From positions 38,221,375-38,285,374 of the forward strand of contig CM034238.1 of assembly GCA_019916065.1 (NCBI GenBank): a DNA stretch of 64,000 nt, written 5' to 3'. Both the position numbers and the translations under genes were made by a program. The stretch is from Vitellaria paradoxa (lineage: Eukaryota; Streptophyta; Magnoliopsida; Ericales; Sapotaceae). Under the pieces are notes generated by a model that was not told the DNA's origin, did not search any database, and worked only from the letters and a program-made list of their open reading frames with translations. Shown here piece by piece: positions 12,129 through 24,279 of this stretch; position 1 is the first letter of the stretch, and every line of letters begins with the position of its first letter.

Positions 12129-14079
12129 AACTTTTTATTTTATTTTATATTATCTTTTTCCATTCTAGTACAATACTGGGTTATGTTTGAATAAGGATGT
12201 TAATGAGACAGGTATAAAAGCATACTTGACCTGAGCAAATCCGTTAAAAATCCATTGAAAAATATTATAATAGGATTGAGATAGTTTTGGGACTGAAATT
12301 TAATACTCATGTACGTTTGGAACGGGTTTGAGATTTGCTTGTAAGATATTCAATACTCGATACTTGTAGAGTTAAATATCTGTTTAATATAATATAATAT
12401 AATATTTATTTAGATAAAATGTAATATTGATTTGACAGTCAATAATTTATTTATTATGCATATTTGTGTTCAACTTATTTGAGATAATTTTCCTGACATT
12501 AGAGATTATTATATGAACTTGACTTATTAGTTTACAAAATTTAAAACTGCAAAAGTTATATGATGATTTCCAAGCATGGTATTGTTTGTAGTTTGTTGTT
12601 ATAAATAATAATTTTTTTTTAGAGTATTATATAAATTTTGCAATGTAGAATAATTATTTTTTTCAAATCGAGTATTTAACAAGTTTGTCAAAGCGAGCTC
12701 TGCTTAATTGGATTTCCGAGTTTGTGACAAGTTTGGCAGGTTTGGGATGTGATGGGATGAGTTAAGATTTCAACTAAAAATAAATAAATGAGGTTAGAAC
12801 GGGAACAATAGGTAAAAGTTAAAAACATTTGGTAATGATAATCATTAATGAGGTGGGCACCCTACCCATTTACATCCTCTTGTTTGAAGTTCCAAGAACA
12901 TTCAAAAAAATTAAAAATTAGTGTCAAAATGACACTTGACAAAATTTGATTAGAAAAAATTAGAAAATTTTAGAATTTTTTGAAATTTTTTAAAAACATT
13001 TGAAGCCTTATGCGTAGTTAAAGTTGACTAGTAGGTGAGATAGACGAGTTAAGAATAATTTTTATTTATCAACTTTCTATTTAATTTCTAAGTCTATTCA
13101 CATAAATTTATGTTATGTTTAAAGTTTAATTATATCTTTAAATAAAAATAATTTAAAAAATTCTAAAAAGAAGTATTTTACTACTAAAATAAATATTCTT
13201 AAAAACATTTGACATAAAATCTTAATTTTAAAAGAAAATATGAACAAAATATTATATAAATGCATATAAAATATATTTTTAATATTTTTGGGCCTGCAAG
13301 TTCAATACCAAGCGTGAAAAAAAAAAGAAAGAAAAATAGGCCTTATTGCTGCTCTAAAATGTCCCTCCTTTTGCATAGCCATAGTTGTTAGCTATATTTG
13401 ATTGATGTATTAGTAAAGGGAATGGATTAGTCAATTGTGACGTCCATCTTACTCAATGTTTGATTGGGCAAAATTAATTAGGCATTAGTATTCTAAATTT
13501 TAAATACTATAATGATGTTTAGAATTTATGTTCTAGGGTTTTGAAATTCAAAAATAGTTCTATTTTGATGTAATTTGAATAAATTGGTTTGAAAAATAGA
13601 AAACAAAACATGAACTGAAAGATTTAAATTTTTGATCAATTCCATTTGGATATGAATTTCCAAGTCACTCCAGATGGTGCAATCACACACACTATAAAAT
13701 AGAATATACAGAGTTATCACAAAAATAACGAGAAAAATCATATTTATGGAAAAACATCAAAACAATTTCCACTATAAAATTAAGTTACAAAATTCTACTT
13801 GAACTCTCAATGACTACTCATACAAATTCTTTCAAATATTTGCTCGACTCCTTGATACATCTAAAACAAATGGAAAAACTTTCTGACTCCTCAGAAAATG
13901 CGCCTTGGAATTCTCCAAGACTTATAGAGTCAAGAATGACAAGAAGAAAGAGAAAAATAATTTAATTCTCTTACAAAATAATTCTCTCTCCCAAAGACTC
14001 TATAAAATATGCTTTCACTTAGCTATTTTTTTACAATGAATACAAATGCATATTTACAGACATTGAAGACCTAAATTGA

Positions 14080-14518
14080 CACTACAACAAAATAGAATAT
14101 AGGCGAGAAATTTTTTTGCAAAGAATTTTTTTTGCGAGGAACCTTATTTCCTTGCTAATAATAGGCTTTTGGCAAGGAAACAAATATTTCCTCGCAAATG
14201 GCTAGAATAGTTTTTACAAAGAAAAATTTCCTCGCTAATAGTTGTATCTTGCAAGGATTTTGGGATTTCCTCGCTATAGGGTCGAAATATGACACCAAAC
14301 AAAAAAGAGTTTGCGGGAGAAGATTTAAGAGTACTATAGGCAAGGAAAGTTAAATTTCCTCGCTAATAGTGGGGTATAGGTAAGGAAATATAGGTCTCTT
14401 CGCTAATAGTCAATGAACTTTTTTCATTATTGGCGAGGCAATATAATGTCCTCGCTTATAGTAGTGTATAGGCAAGGAAATATTGGTTTTCTCGCTAATA
14501 GTTAAGGAACTTTTTTCA
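14080..14518 (+). mobile_element. CACTA-like nonautonomous element (439 bp)
   Basis: The left end is CACTACAACAAAAT, the classic CACTA/EnSpm terminus. The interior has many subterminal-type repeats of 'aggcaaggaaa' and 'cctcgctaatag' in both orientations. TGA precedes the element (14,077-14,079) and follows it (14,519-14,521). Comparison with the uninterrupted left arm near 6,455-6,470 shows the empty site, so TGA is a good 3-bp target duplication. A matching TAGTG right end is not at the boundary; an internal TAGTG occurs near 14,462. The right terminus therefore looks altered. No transposase is encoded. Confidence 0.8.
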
Positions 14519-17500
14519 TGACTAGAAAACAAAATATTCAGAAAATCTAACATGCCTAAGGATCGCCTTCCCTGTGCCTTCCCTGCGACTAGAAGTTGAT
14601 GGATCATTGTCTCTGCTACCAACTTGCAACCGATTCGGGTTTGCTTTTTTTTAACTTAATTCTTTGACCCTCGAATCTTTAGGCTATTTGAGGCTTCCTG
14701 TGGGGTGTTTTGAAAATTTTTTTTAAGTCTAGGAATCAATCCATTTGCATTTGGACTTCTTCTTATTTCTAATTTTTGTTAATTTGGCAACATGCCTGTA
14801 TGGAAACTCTTCAAACTTTGGCAACTTTTGGATACTTCAATGATTAGGAAACCTTGTATTGCAAGCTTCTCCAACTTTATAATTCTTTTCCTTCTCAAAT
14901 TTGAAAACATAATTAATTACAAATTTAATTCTAATTTTGTTTGGACTTACCATAATTGGATTTTACATGATGGTTGTTTGCATGGTCAAGTATTGTAGAT
15001 GACTGTCTAGATGGATGCTTGGATACAATTATTAGGTTACTATCTTTGTATCACTAGCTATTTATAGAACACTTTTTTTGTACCCTTGTGCGCACGGTGC
15101 CTTCATCCAACGATGTGTTCAGATGATAGAGGCTCACTTTACCTTTTCTTCTTCATTCCTTGGTTAAATATAGGATTTTTAAATATAACTAATTATTATG
15201 GATTTTTATGTATTGAGATTTTTATAATTATGTATAAAAGTCATATTGAGACATTAATTTATATTCATGTTGAGATGATGAGATTTGTGTTGCATTGATT
15301 GGATATTGATTTGTTTTGGGATTAAGAGATATTGAAATAAAGGGTATACGTATCAATGGGTTGAAAATCCCTACATTTGTACAAGGTTAGTTATTGTTCT
15401 AGTAAGCTAGTAACCTACCTAACGACACAAATGCCTATAATGCATTTTGATGTCTTAGAATTGTGTGAGAGATAAATCCTCATCTATATGTGAGGAATGT
15501 GTGAATATATCTCAGAACTATGTGTGAGAGATTGTTTGTTTATTATGACTCGTACATTTGCTCAAACATTTTATTAATATTTTACTCATTATTTTAATTG
15601 ACCTTGTTTAATATTATTCTACATGGGGTAATTCAATCATTTACACAAGTATAATATATAAAAAGACAACATATTGAGTCTAGAACCCTTCTACACAGGT
15701 GTATGAGTAGAGGTCCGCACATAAAACTGTATGTCTTCTGGGTTTTGACAGCTTTCTACCAACTAAAGTTTTATAAATATATATAATGGGTGAATTACAA
15801 ATGTCTCCCCTTAACATTAGGGTAATTACATGTTCCACTCTTTAATTTTTAAAAAAGTACACTTACCTTCTTTATTTTGAAAAGTTGTTAACTCTATCCC
15901 CCTATCGTTAGTCTTATTTCTAACTCCATTAAATTTTATAGTGTAAAGACAAATATATCCTTAAATTAGTCCTTCTCTACTCTTGCAAAGCCTAACTCTA
16001 AGACCCACCAGCCCCTAAATCCCTACCGTGACCTCCAATAACCAAAACTACCATTGCCGTTGTTGATAAAAAGCTTGAGACCACCATGGCTTGGAGTTTG
16101 CTCATGATGATATCCTAGAACTCAGGGAGAGGGATAGTTCTTTTGCTAAGGACAGAAAATATCGTTTGATTATTATACCAATAGGTTAGCAGCCTATAAA
16201 GCAACGTAAATGCCTATGGTGGCATGATGATATCCAAAACTCAGGGAAATGGATAGCTCCTTAGTTAGGTGCAAGGAATATGGTTTGGTTACCGGTATGT
16301 TAACAATCTACATAATGGCGTAAATACCTTTGTGGTGTAGTTAATTTTCTTTGGCTAGTTCAAAGATTTAGATGCTTAAGAAGGTATTTTTTCATAGTTT
16401 AGGCTTGGATGCAAACATTAAAAGATGGTGTAGTATGATCTAATATTGTATCTATGGTAGGGGCGGACTTAAAATTTGAACTTTACCTGGTCTAAATAAA
16501 AGCTTTAAAAATAAAGTGGACTAGGACACAAAAATTTAGATTGAGCAAAGAGTTTAAAAATAAAGTAATCTACGCTACACAAATTTAGATTGAGCTAAAT
16601 TTAAAAAAAAAAATACCTTTTTTGAACTAAATTTTATTATTATTATTATTATTTTTTTTTTTGGTCAAGCTACTCGGGCTATAGCCTGAGCTGTCTATCC
16701 GCCCCTAGTCTACAAGTTAGTTATGCTACGTACCTAAATTCACTTAATACTACTGATTGCATTGCAATCTTTCTTTTTGGGCAAGTTGTGTTGCAATTAA
16801 ATTAGAAATTTTCATTAAATATTAAAATTGAGACATTGATGTTGCTATATATTTTATTTAAACTTTGAATACGAATTATAAACATAATTCATGATAGTGA
16901 AATGATAGGACCTTATTATTTTAGCTGTTACACAGTGAGTACATTTGTGTTGGTATACACTCCTCTATAGAGGTCATTACAGTTTATGATATGACCATAC
17001 TTGATAGGTAGGCTGGCCACCTGGTCATGGTATATGGTGTCTCTAGACTTATTTTGATTGAGTTATTTATATTTTGAGAGACTATATATCACTTGTGAGA
17101 AAGTTTTGTATATATTACATTTAGACTTCAATGGGGTTATAAAAACTGTGGAGCCTCATTTTATTATTTTAGGACTATGTGTCTGCGTATTGTTCTATAT
17201 GTAGTTTGACTTTGATCAGTGACAAAGTTATGTGTTTGATTAAGATTTGCATGTGAATAACATCCGTCTCGATTTATGAGAAATTGGGGGCATGACAATG
17301 CCATTATCAAGTTGTGTGCACAGGGTTTTTTATTTAGCTGGATACTGAGTGTACCAATCAGTCATGTAAAGTGCTTCAACCCAAATTTATGATGTAAATG
17401 ATGGAAAGTGATTTTTGATTACCTTAAAACAAATTTATACAAAGCTTAAATTCGAGCCCCCTTGGACCCAACTTAGAAAATTCTACTCTAGCAACATTAG

Positions 17501-19738
17501 TTTACAAGAAACTAACAAAAGAAGAACAAAAATAGAAGGTAATGGAAGACGAAGGAGAGGAGAATGAAGAGGCTCTCTCTTTCTCTCTCAAAAGTTTGTA
17601 AAATTATGAAGGATCCTGACCTTAGAACCCTAGAGCTAGTATTTATAAGCCCCACACTTCAAATAACTAAAAGTCTTGAAATACAGAAAAATCAATAGAG
17701 CATATGTACTCGTGTATCTGCGCATGAGTCATCCCATACATACTCTTATATGTATGCACTTCCAACACTTAGCTATTTTTTTTTTTTTAAGTTTCCTTTT
17801 TGCATTCTTGGCACATTAGTACACATAGGTATGCAAGCCTGTGTGTTCTCAACCTACTAGTATGCACCTGCTCGGTTTTGCTTTCTTTGCCTTGGTTTGG
17901 CTTATCTATGCCATTGACACTTGGTTGAACACCTAGGAGTTTCCTTGAGACTTTGGATTGGCTTGAAGATGTTGTGGCCTTCAAGGTTGACTTGCTTAGA
18001 CTAGCAGGTGGCCTCTTGGTTTTGGTATTGACTTTATGGCATGCCTTTGAACTTAGATGGCCTTAGGCTTGTCATGAGTGGCCCCTTAGATGCATACGTA
18101 TGGCTAAGAGTATTAGAAATAGCCCAAGGGCTTCTTTATGGAATGCACTCCGTATGTTCGATAAATTACCCTTATTTTTGTACTTTCTTGCCTTGGCTCC
18201 TATCTCCCTGCCTTCTTTGTGTTTTTAAGGCCTTAAATGTCAGGCTATCACACTCGGAAAAAAAAAATATAACTACAAAAAAATACAAGAGAATGAGATG
18301 ATTAAGATAAAATCGAGCCTTAGGCAAGCATAAACAAATAATTGGTATACTTTAATAATGTAAAACTATATAATATTGCATACCAAGCATCTCACCTATT
18401 GGGTGATTGTGCATACCATGTAGAACCTCCATTTTCCATTTGTTATATTCATATGGTAATCCTTTCAACTTAAAATGACAGTTGCACTATTTATTTTTTA
18501 TTTTATTTTATTTTTTTGGAGTTCATAACTATGATGGCAGTGTTTAATTTGATATCCATATCTTGAGCCCAATTAATAAGATATGATCTTGAGCTAAATA
18601 CTTACATACAAAATAATGTATATAAATATATTATATTAGGACAATTTATATGTTATTAAACATGCGTAAATTCATTAAAATATCCACCCCAAGTATGGCA
18701 AAGTACACTATGAGATCAACAAATGGTCTTCCATGATTTCGGCATGGGTACCAAATAATTTTAACTTCTTTTATCCTTAACTGTTCGATAGGTAAATCTC
18801 GAAAACATTCAAGATTTGGTTAGTATTTATGAATAGAAAAAAAAAAAAAAACTTCCAATTATTTTGAATTTATAAGGAAGATCATTAAAGTAAAATTTAA
18901 TTGTAAAATAGGTCATTAACCATCATTTAGTAATGTTTTTGTTTTCTATTTTTTTTCTATTTTTTTATGCTTTTAAAATTTTGTAAACTAGCAACATAAA
19001 TATGTTTGTTGAATCGGTTTATATTTTTAAATTCAAAAAAATAAAAAATTAAACAGAAAAACATAAACAAAAAGTGTTTTCACTCTATTTTTCTATTACA
19101 AACATTTTATCAATTTTGATACTTTGTCTATTTATGTTGCATTATATTAAAATGAATTTTTTTATTCAAATACTTTATTAAACTAAAATTATTTTTAATA
19201 AATAATATTATTAAATTATAATTAATATATTTATATTTACTGAATTAAATAATATAATAATTATATTTTATTTAATTATTTTTAGTAAATAATTAAATTG
19301 CTTAATTTAATTTAATAAATTAGATTTATCAAATTAAATTAATATCAATTGTTTTTAATAAATAATAAACTTAAATATTTTATAAAAATAAAAAAATTAA
19401 TAATTATATATAAAATTACATTTTTAAATGTAGTTTAATTTTTATTTCTAAAAAAAAAAGAGATAATAGTAAATAAAAAATAAAAAAATATAAACAAATA
19501 AACAGAAAAAAAAATCTAATGCATCGCTTTTTACTTTTTCTCAGTTAATTTTGCTTTTAATGCTAATTTGCTCACTGCGACATCTTTCCAAGCTAGTATT
19601 AGCTCCAGTGGCAGTAGCGCAAATGCCAAAGAAATAATGACTAAAGGCAAAATAACCTCGCGAAAATCCTGACTGGATTTTCCTGCTCAAGGCTAGCACT
19701 AAAGCAGCTTTGAAAGTGGCGTCTGGAACGATAAAAAG

Positions 19739-20835
19739 TAGGCGTGGCAAAATCAACCTAAACTTATCAATTCGTCTAATTAAACCCATAATAAATGAGT
19801 TTGAATCCTATTATTTTACTAATTGGGTCGTAATTGGATAACTTATACAATACCCATTAATAAACGGGTACAATTGAATTGTGAAACAGGACCCATTAAA
19901 ACACCCATTTAAATTAAAAAATTAGTTTAATCTCTCTCTTTACACTGCTCTCTCTCTTACCCCTCTCTCTCTCGAGAGAGAAAGTGCACACACACACACA
20001 CACAAAAACACGCACACACGCGCGCGCATACACGCATACACACATGCACGTACACGCGCCCTCACACACGCGCACCCATATACACACTCACACACACTCG
20101 CGCGCGCGCACACACAAATGTATGTGCGCACACACAAACGCGCGCGCATGCATACACACGCAAACACACTCACATACACGCGTGCGCACATACACGCGGG
20201 CGCACACACGCACGCGCGCACACACACACATACCCACACACACACGTGTGCGCACACACGCACACACACGTACATGCGTACGCGCATACACACACACGCA
20301 AACACACCCACATGCGTACGTGCGCGTGAGAGACCACGCACCATGCACGTATGCACACACACTCACACACGCGCGTGTGTGCACACATGCACACACTTGC
20401 GCGCACAAAACCACACACGTGCGCGCACGCACACATACCCACACTTGCGCACGTGCTCACATACACAAGTGTGCGCGCGCGAACACACCCACAGAGAAAG
20501 GGAGAGTTGTTGATTTAAAATTGAATAAAAAATAAATCGGTTCGCACAAATTCAAAATTAATTGAAAATTCTAAATATAATATATAATATTATATTAATT
20601 AAAATAAATATTGATGTATTTACATATATACACATTAATTGAAATAAAATTTTAATTTTTTTTTAAAAAGTAAGTTAGGTCATAAGTAAATGGGTTGTGA
20701 AATGGGTTCATGGGTTTGTAATAACTCGTATTTAACCTACCTTTTAAATGGGTGGGTTTGAATTGCACCCATTTAACCTCCAACACATGTAAACCCATTA
20801 TTAACCCACCCAACTCACCCATTTTGCCACCCCTA
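19739..20835. mobile_element. hAT-type nonautonomous element with CA/CG-rich core
   Basis: It starts TAGGCGTGGCAAAATC and ends GATTTTGCCACCCCTA-like (ATTTTGCCACCCCTA), forming hAT-style inverted ends. Repeated 'acccattt' and 'gggtgggttt' motifs lie inside both ends. A ~510-bp simple-sequence core occupies 19,985-20,495. The 8 bases outside each end (ATAAAAAG and TTCGTAAT) do not match, so a target duplication is not demonstrable. No transposase is encoded. Confidence 0.65.
19985..20495. repeat. Compound CA / CG / ACGCGC simple repeat
   Basis: About 510 bases of interspersed (CA)n, (CG)n, ACGC and CATA units form almost perfect purine-pyrimidine alternation. The overlapping 'His-Thr' and 'Cys-Val' open frames on both strands come from the repeat and are not genes. 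Confidence 0.95.
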
Positions 20836-21030
20836 TTCGTAATAAATTTGTCTGTTAGTTAGAGGTCAATAACCAAACTAGCCAAGGGTGTTAGTTTTCA
20901 TCAAGAACACCTTCTCTCAAAATAATCAAATCGCACGTCGTCAAAGCATTCCCCCTTCTCTCTCAAAATAATAATAATAATAATAATAATAAATTATAGT
21001 ACAAATCTTTCTTTGATAATGAAATTATTA
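20836..21030. other. Short noncoding interval
   Basis: No gene seen. It contains a short (AAT)n tract at about 20,968-20,993 between the two hAT-related elements. Confidence 0.6.
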
Positions 21031-21681
21031 TCACTAAGGGCTCATTTGATAATACTTATGAGCCAATTAATGCTGTTATTTTCCTATTTAAAATTAATAG
21101 TCTATATTTTTTGAATTATCTCCTATTATTGTTTTTTTTTCTAATCTAAAAATTAAGACTAAGTTTGAAAATATAGTTTTGGGTAGTAACGACTGCATTT
21201 GCAGCCTTTTCTCATATATATATATATTTTTTATCATTGGTTAACTAACGGCTAGGTGAAAAAAAAATTATAAAATTTTCCCCAAAAAAATTACAAAATC
21301 CCCCCAATCTTCTACTATAAATACCCCACATTTATATTCATTTAAACCTACAGAACATTAACAAATTCTCTCTCAAATCCTCTCTCAAATTTCTATACTA
21401 CCAAACTACCAACTCTCAAGTGTACTCTTCAATTATGCTTAAGTGCATCAAATTTTGTCAAATTTGAAGTCAAGATTTAACGATCAAGTGTTTCAAAGTT
21501 TCAAATTATTCCAAGTTAGTATTTAATTTTTTTAATTTGCATTCATACATTTTTTTAATTTGTATATTTTAATTTTTTCTATCAAATTATTATTATTATT
21601 ATTTTTTTGGATCCTAGAGACACCCATTTTTTTTGACTTAGAGGGTGGGGACTCAATATCATTAATTCCCCCTAAAAAACA

Positions 21682-23700
21682 AATGGAACAATTTACGTCA
21701 CCACCAATACCAACATTTCCTAGTACAAGTGGTAATGTTGGTGCATTATCTTCCTGCCACGGCCAACAACAGTGTGGCTCTTCAAAAACATGAAATTTTT
21801 TTACTAGAATTCCACACGATGATGGAATGCACAAGGCTAAATGTAATATTGTGGAGATTTATTAGATGGTAGGTCTACCTCTGGGACTAGTCATCTAAAA
21901 AGACATTTAAATAAAAAGTACCAACACGATCCCTGCATCAATTCTCTAATTGATCAATATTTCCCAAACGCTACATAAACTCAATTAGGTAGCGAAGGGG
22001 GTAAGTTAAATATTTTTTCTTATGACCCTTCGAGAGCACAAACTAATTTAGTTAAATATATTGTTAAAGACGAACAACCTCACAATGAGTAAAAATTAAC
22101 ATTTTGAAGAATTTATTCGCGATAGTTTTACGCCACAATGGCGCAATTTTTCAAGAAATACTCCAAAAAATAAAGTTTTATGAGATTTTCAAACAAAAAA
22201 ATGATGAATTAAAAAATTATTTTGACAATTTTGAAGAAGATATTTCCTTAACTTTTGATATGTGAAAATCTTGTCAAGATATTAAATATCTTTGTATAAC
22301 TGCACATTATATTGATGAAAATTAGAAAATAAATAAACGTATTCTTTCATTTAAATTAGTTGAACAACCCTACACTGGATTGAGTGTTGGGGAACTTATT
22401 TGTAGTGAACTTGCATCAAAGAATTTATCTAGAAAAGTATTTTCTATTACTTTAGATAATGCTTCATATAATGATATTTGTTTTAATTACTTATCTAATG
22501 CTTTACCTGTGAAGGGTCTATTATTTCGTGGGCATTGTTGTACTCATATCCTTAATTTAATTGTAAAAGATGGATTAGATATTTATGAATCTTCCATTAT
22601 TAAACTAAAAAAGACTATAGTTTGTGCTATGAATTCTCCAAAAAGAATTAATCTATTCGCTGGTTTATGTATTCAAATTGATTTAAAACCTAAAAAATTA
22701 CCAATAGAAATTAATATAAGATAAATTTCAACATATATTATGTTAAAAGTTGCTATTAAATATCAAAAAACAATTGATTTATTTATTTTAAGTAATCAAG
22801 TTATTTGGTTTAGAGAGTATTGAGCTCATTGATTGGGCAAATGTAATTTTTTATAGGGATTTTTTACGTGCTTTTGATGTTGCTAGTAAAATATTTTGTG
22901 AAATTTATTATCCTGCTTCTTCGACTGTCGTTTATCAATTAGGGATTATTGGTGAAATTTTTAAAAAATATTTTGTCCAAGAATATTATACTGCTATGGT
23001 TGTTACAATGAAAGAAAATTTTGATAAATATTTTAACCCACTTCCCATACATTTTGGTATTGCCACAGTTTTAGACCCTAGATATAAAAAAGATCTTTTT
23101 GTTCAATTATTAGAAATGATATATGAGCCTGAAAGTACCCAAGAACAATTAAATAATATTCAAGACAAAATCTAATTTTTAATGAGTCGATATAATACTA
23201 GTCGCACAACTGTTCAAACAACTACCGCCACAACGTCCTCCTCTTACCGTGACTTTGGCGACAATACATCTATGTGGAGGAGAATAACATCTCGATGGAC
23301 AGATTTATCAACAAGTGCAAGTTCATCAATTTCATTCGACTTGCAACATTATCTTGGCACACCTTCAATAGAAAATGAAGATGATTTTAATCTTTTAGAA
23401 TAGTGGAAGGGACAACAATCTAAGTTTCCAGTTCTTTCTACTTTAACTCGTGATATCCTCGCATTTCCAGCTTCTACCATAGCATCCGAACAAACTTTTA
23501 GTGCAAGTGGGTGCGTTATCAGCCCATTCAGGAGTCAACTGGCCCCTCCAACAGTAGAAGCCTTAATGTGTTTGCGAGATTGGTATCTCGCCAAAAATAG
23601 ACAACACGAAGATGATGAAAAAGGGCAACTTGCCCTTGACTTTGATGCAATTCATTTAGGTGAAAGAAAAAAACACACCAGTAAATCTAGTGATGAATAA
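21682..23700 (+). pseudogene. hAT transposase (Ac/RICESLEEPER type), decayed
   Basis: The relics follow the order of a plant hAT transposase that would cut and paste its own element. A probable start is ATGGAACAATTTACG at 21,682. A BED-finger remnant follows near 21,836-21,930, where TSGTSHLKRHLN is legible. The core is TFDM-stop-KSC near 22,250, then TLDNASYND near 22,450 and RGHCCTHILNLIV near 22,530. The DUF4413-like region near 22,975-23,060 (YYTAMVVTMKENFDKYF) leads into VLDPRYKKD near 23,070. The C-terminal dimerisation domain (23,404-23,640) retains ASEQTFSASG and TVEALMCLRDWYL. Several frameshifts and in-frame stops break it, three of them at conserved tryptophan positions, so it cannot encode a full transposase. 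Catalytic-type Asp (TLDN) and Glu (ASEQ) residues remain legible. It belongs to the ~21.0-24.26-kb element. Confidence 0.92.
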
Positions 23701-23875
23701 TAGTGATGTATTGATAAAGTAATATTTACAAATAATAGTCACTCTTATAAGTGTCAACCTAATTAGGATGTATAAGATGTGAAATGATGCACATATTTAT
23801 TACTCTATCATTTATTTTTTTTTCTTATAATTCTACATTTGTAAATTGTTATTTTAAATTTAATGTTAATTATGC

Positions 23876-24114
23876 AATTGCTTGTTATTTAATAAATTTA
23901 CTTTTTGTCAATAATTATTTTAATATGTTTGGTTAAGTTTTATTTTGTATTTTATTTATTTTAAACAAATTAAAAAATTAAAAAATATTAAAAAAATTAA
24001 ATTGCTTGTTATTTAATAAATTTACTTTTTGTCAATAATTATTTTAATGTGTTTGGTTAAGTTTTATTTTGTATTTTATTTATTTTAAACAAATTAAAAA
24101 ATATTAAAAAAATT
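23876..24114 (+). repeat. Tandem duplication, 124-bp period
   Basis: AATTGCTTGTTATTTAATAA starts at 23,876 and again at 24,000, with nearly identical sequence through TTATTTTAAACAAATTAAAA. There is one clear substitution (AATATGTTT versus AATGTGTTT) and a short length difference at the A-rich end. It lies in the 3' untranslated part of the hAT element. Confidence 0.93.
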
Positions 24115-24279
24115 AAAAAATGTAAGGTCAACTGGGGCGGGTCAGGGACGGGGATTGGTGACCCTAGCCCGACTCGACCCAACCTGAAAATTGGGAGGGG
24201 CGGCTGGGGGAGGGTCGGCCCCGGGTCAAAGGGTGGGTCGAGCCCGACTCGACCCTTTTACATTACTACCGAGCACAAA

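Larger units (their letters stand above)
11335..19710 (-). repeat. Right arm of giant inverted repeat
   Basis: This is the inverted counterpart of ~930-8,720, with the same order of segments reversed. It carries two insertions absent from the left arm: a ~575-bp hAT-like element near 11,551-12,128 and a 439-bp CACTA-like element at 14,080-14,518. It lacks a ~210-bp insertion found in the left arm near 1,048-1,259. Recognisable homology ends at about 19,710, only ~30 bases before a hAT-type element at 19,739, so the outer end may have been cut off by that insertion. Short open frames (for example 18,041-18,301 plus, homologous to 2,794-3,084 minus) are not supported as genes. Confidence 0.88.
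21030..24265 (+). mobile_element. Degenerate autonomous hAT element
   Basis: It contains the decayed transposase, preceded by a leader with CTATAAATACCCC near 21,317 (probable TATA region). The 3' end carries a GC-rich subterminal block (24,123-24,262) with repeated 'gggtcg/cgaccc' motifs, ending CGACTCGACCCTTTT, as in plant hAT elements. A matching left terminus was not found, so the 5' limit is a guess and that end may be deleted. No target duplication was established. Confidence 0.7.

Noticed and set aside
14080..14518. CRISPR-like array of alternating short repeats
   Set aside because: The repeats vary in length and orientation and belong to CACTA-type subterminal sequence in a plant genome.
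19940..20535. Five overlapping open frames on both strands (up to 183 codons)
   Set aside because: They translate the CA/CG simple repeat into His-Thr-Arg or Cys-Val-Ala strings. They are repeat artefacts.
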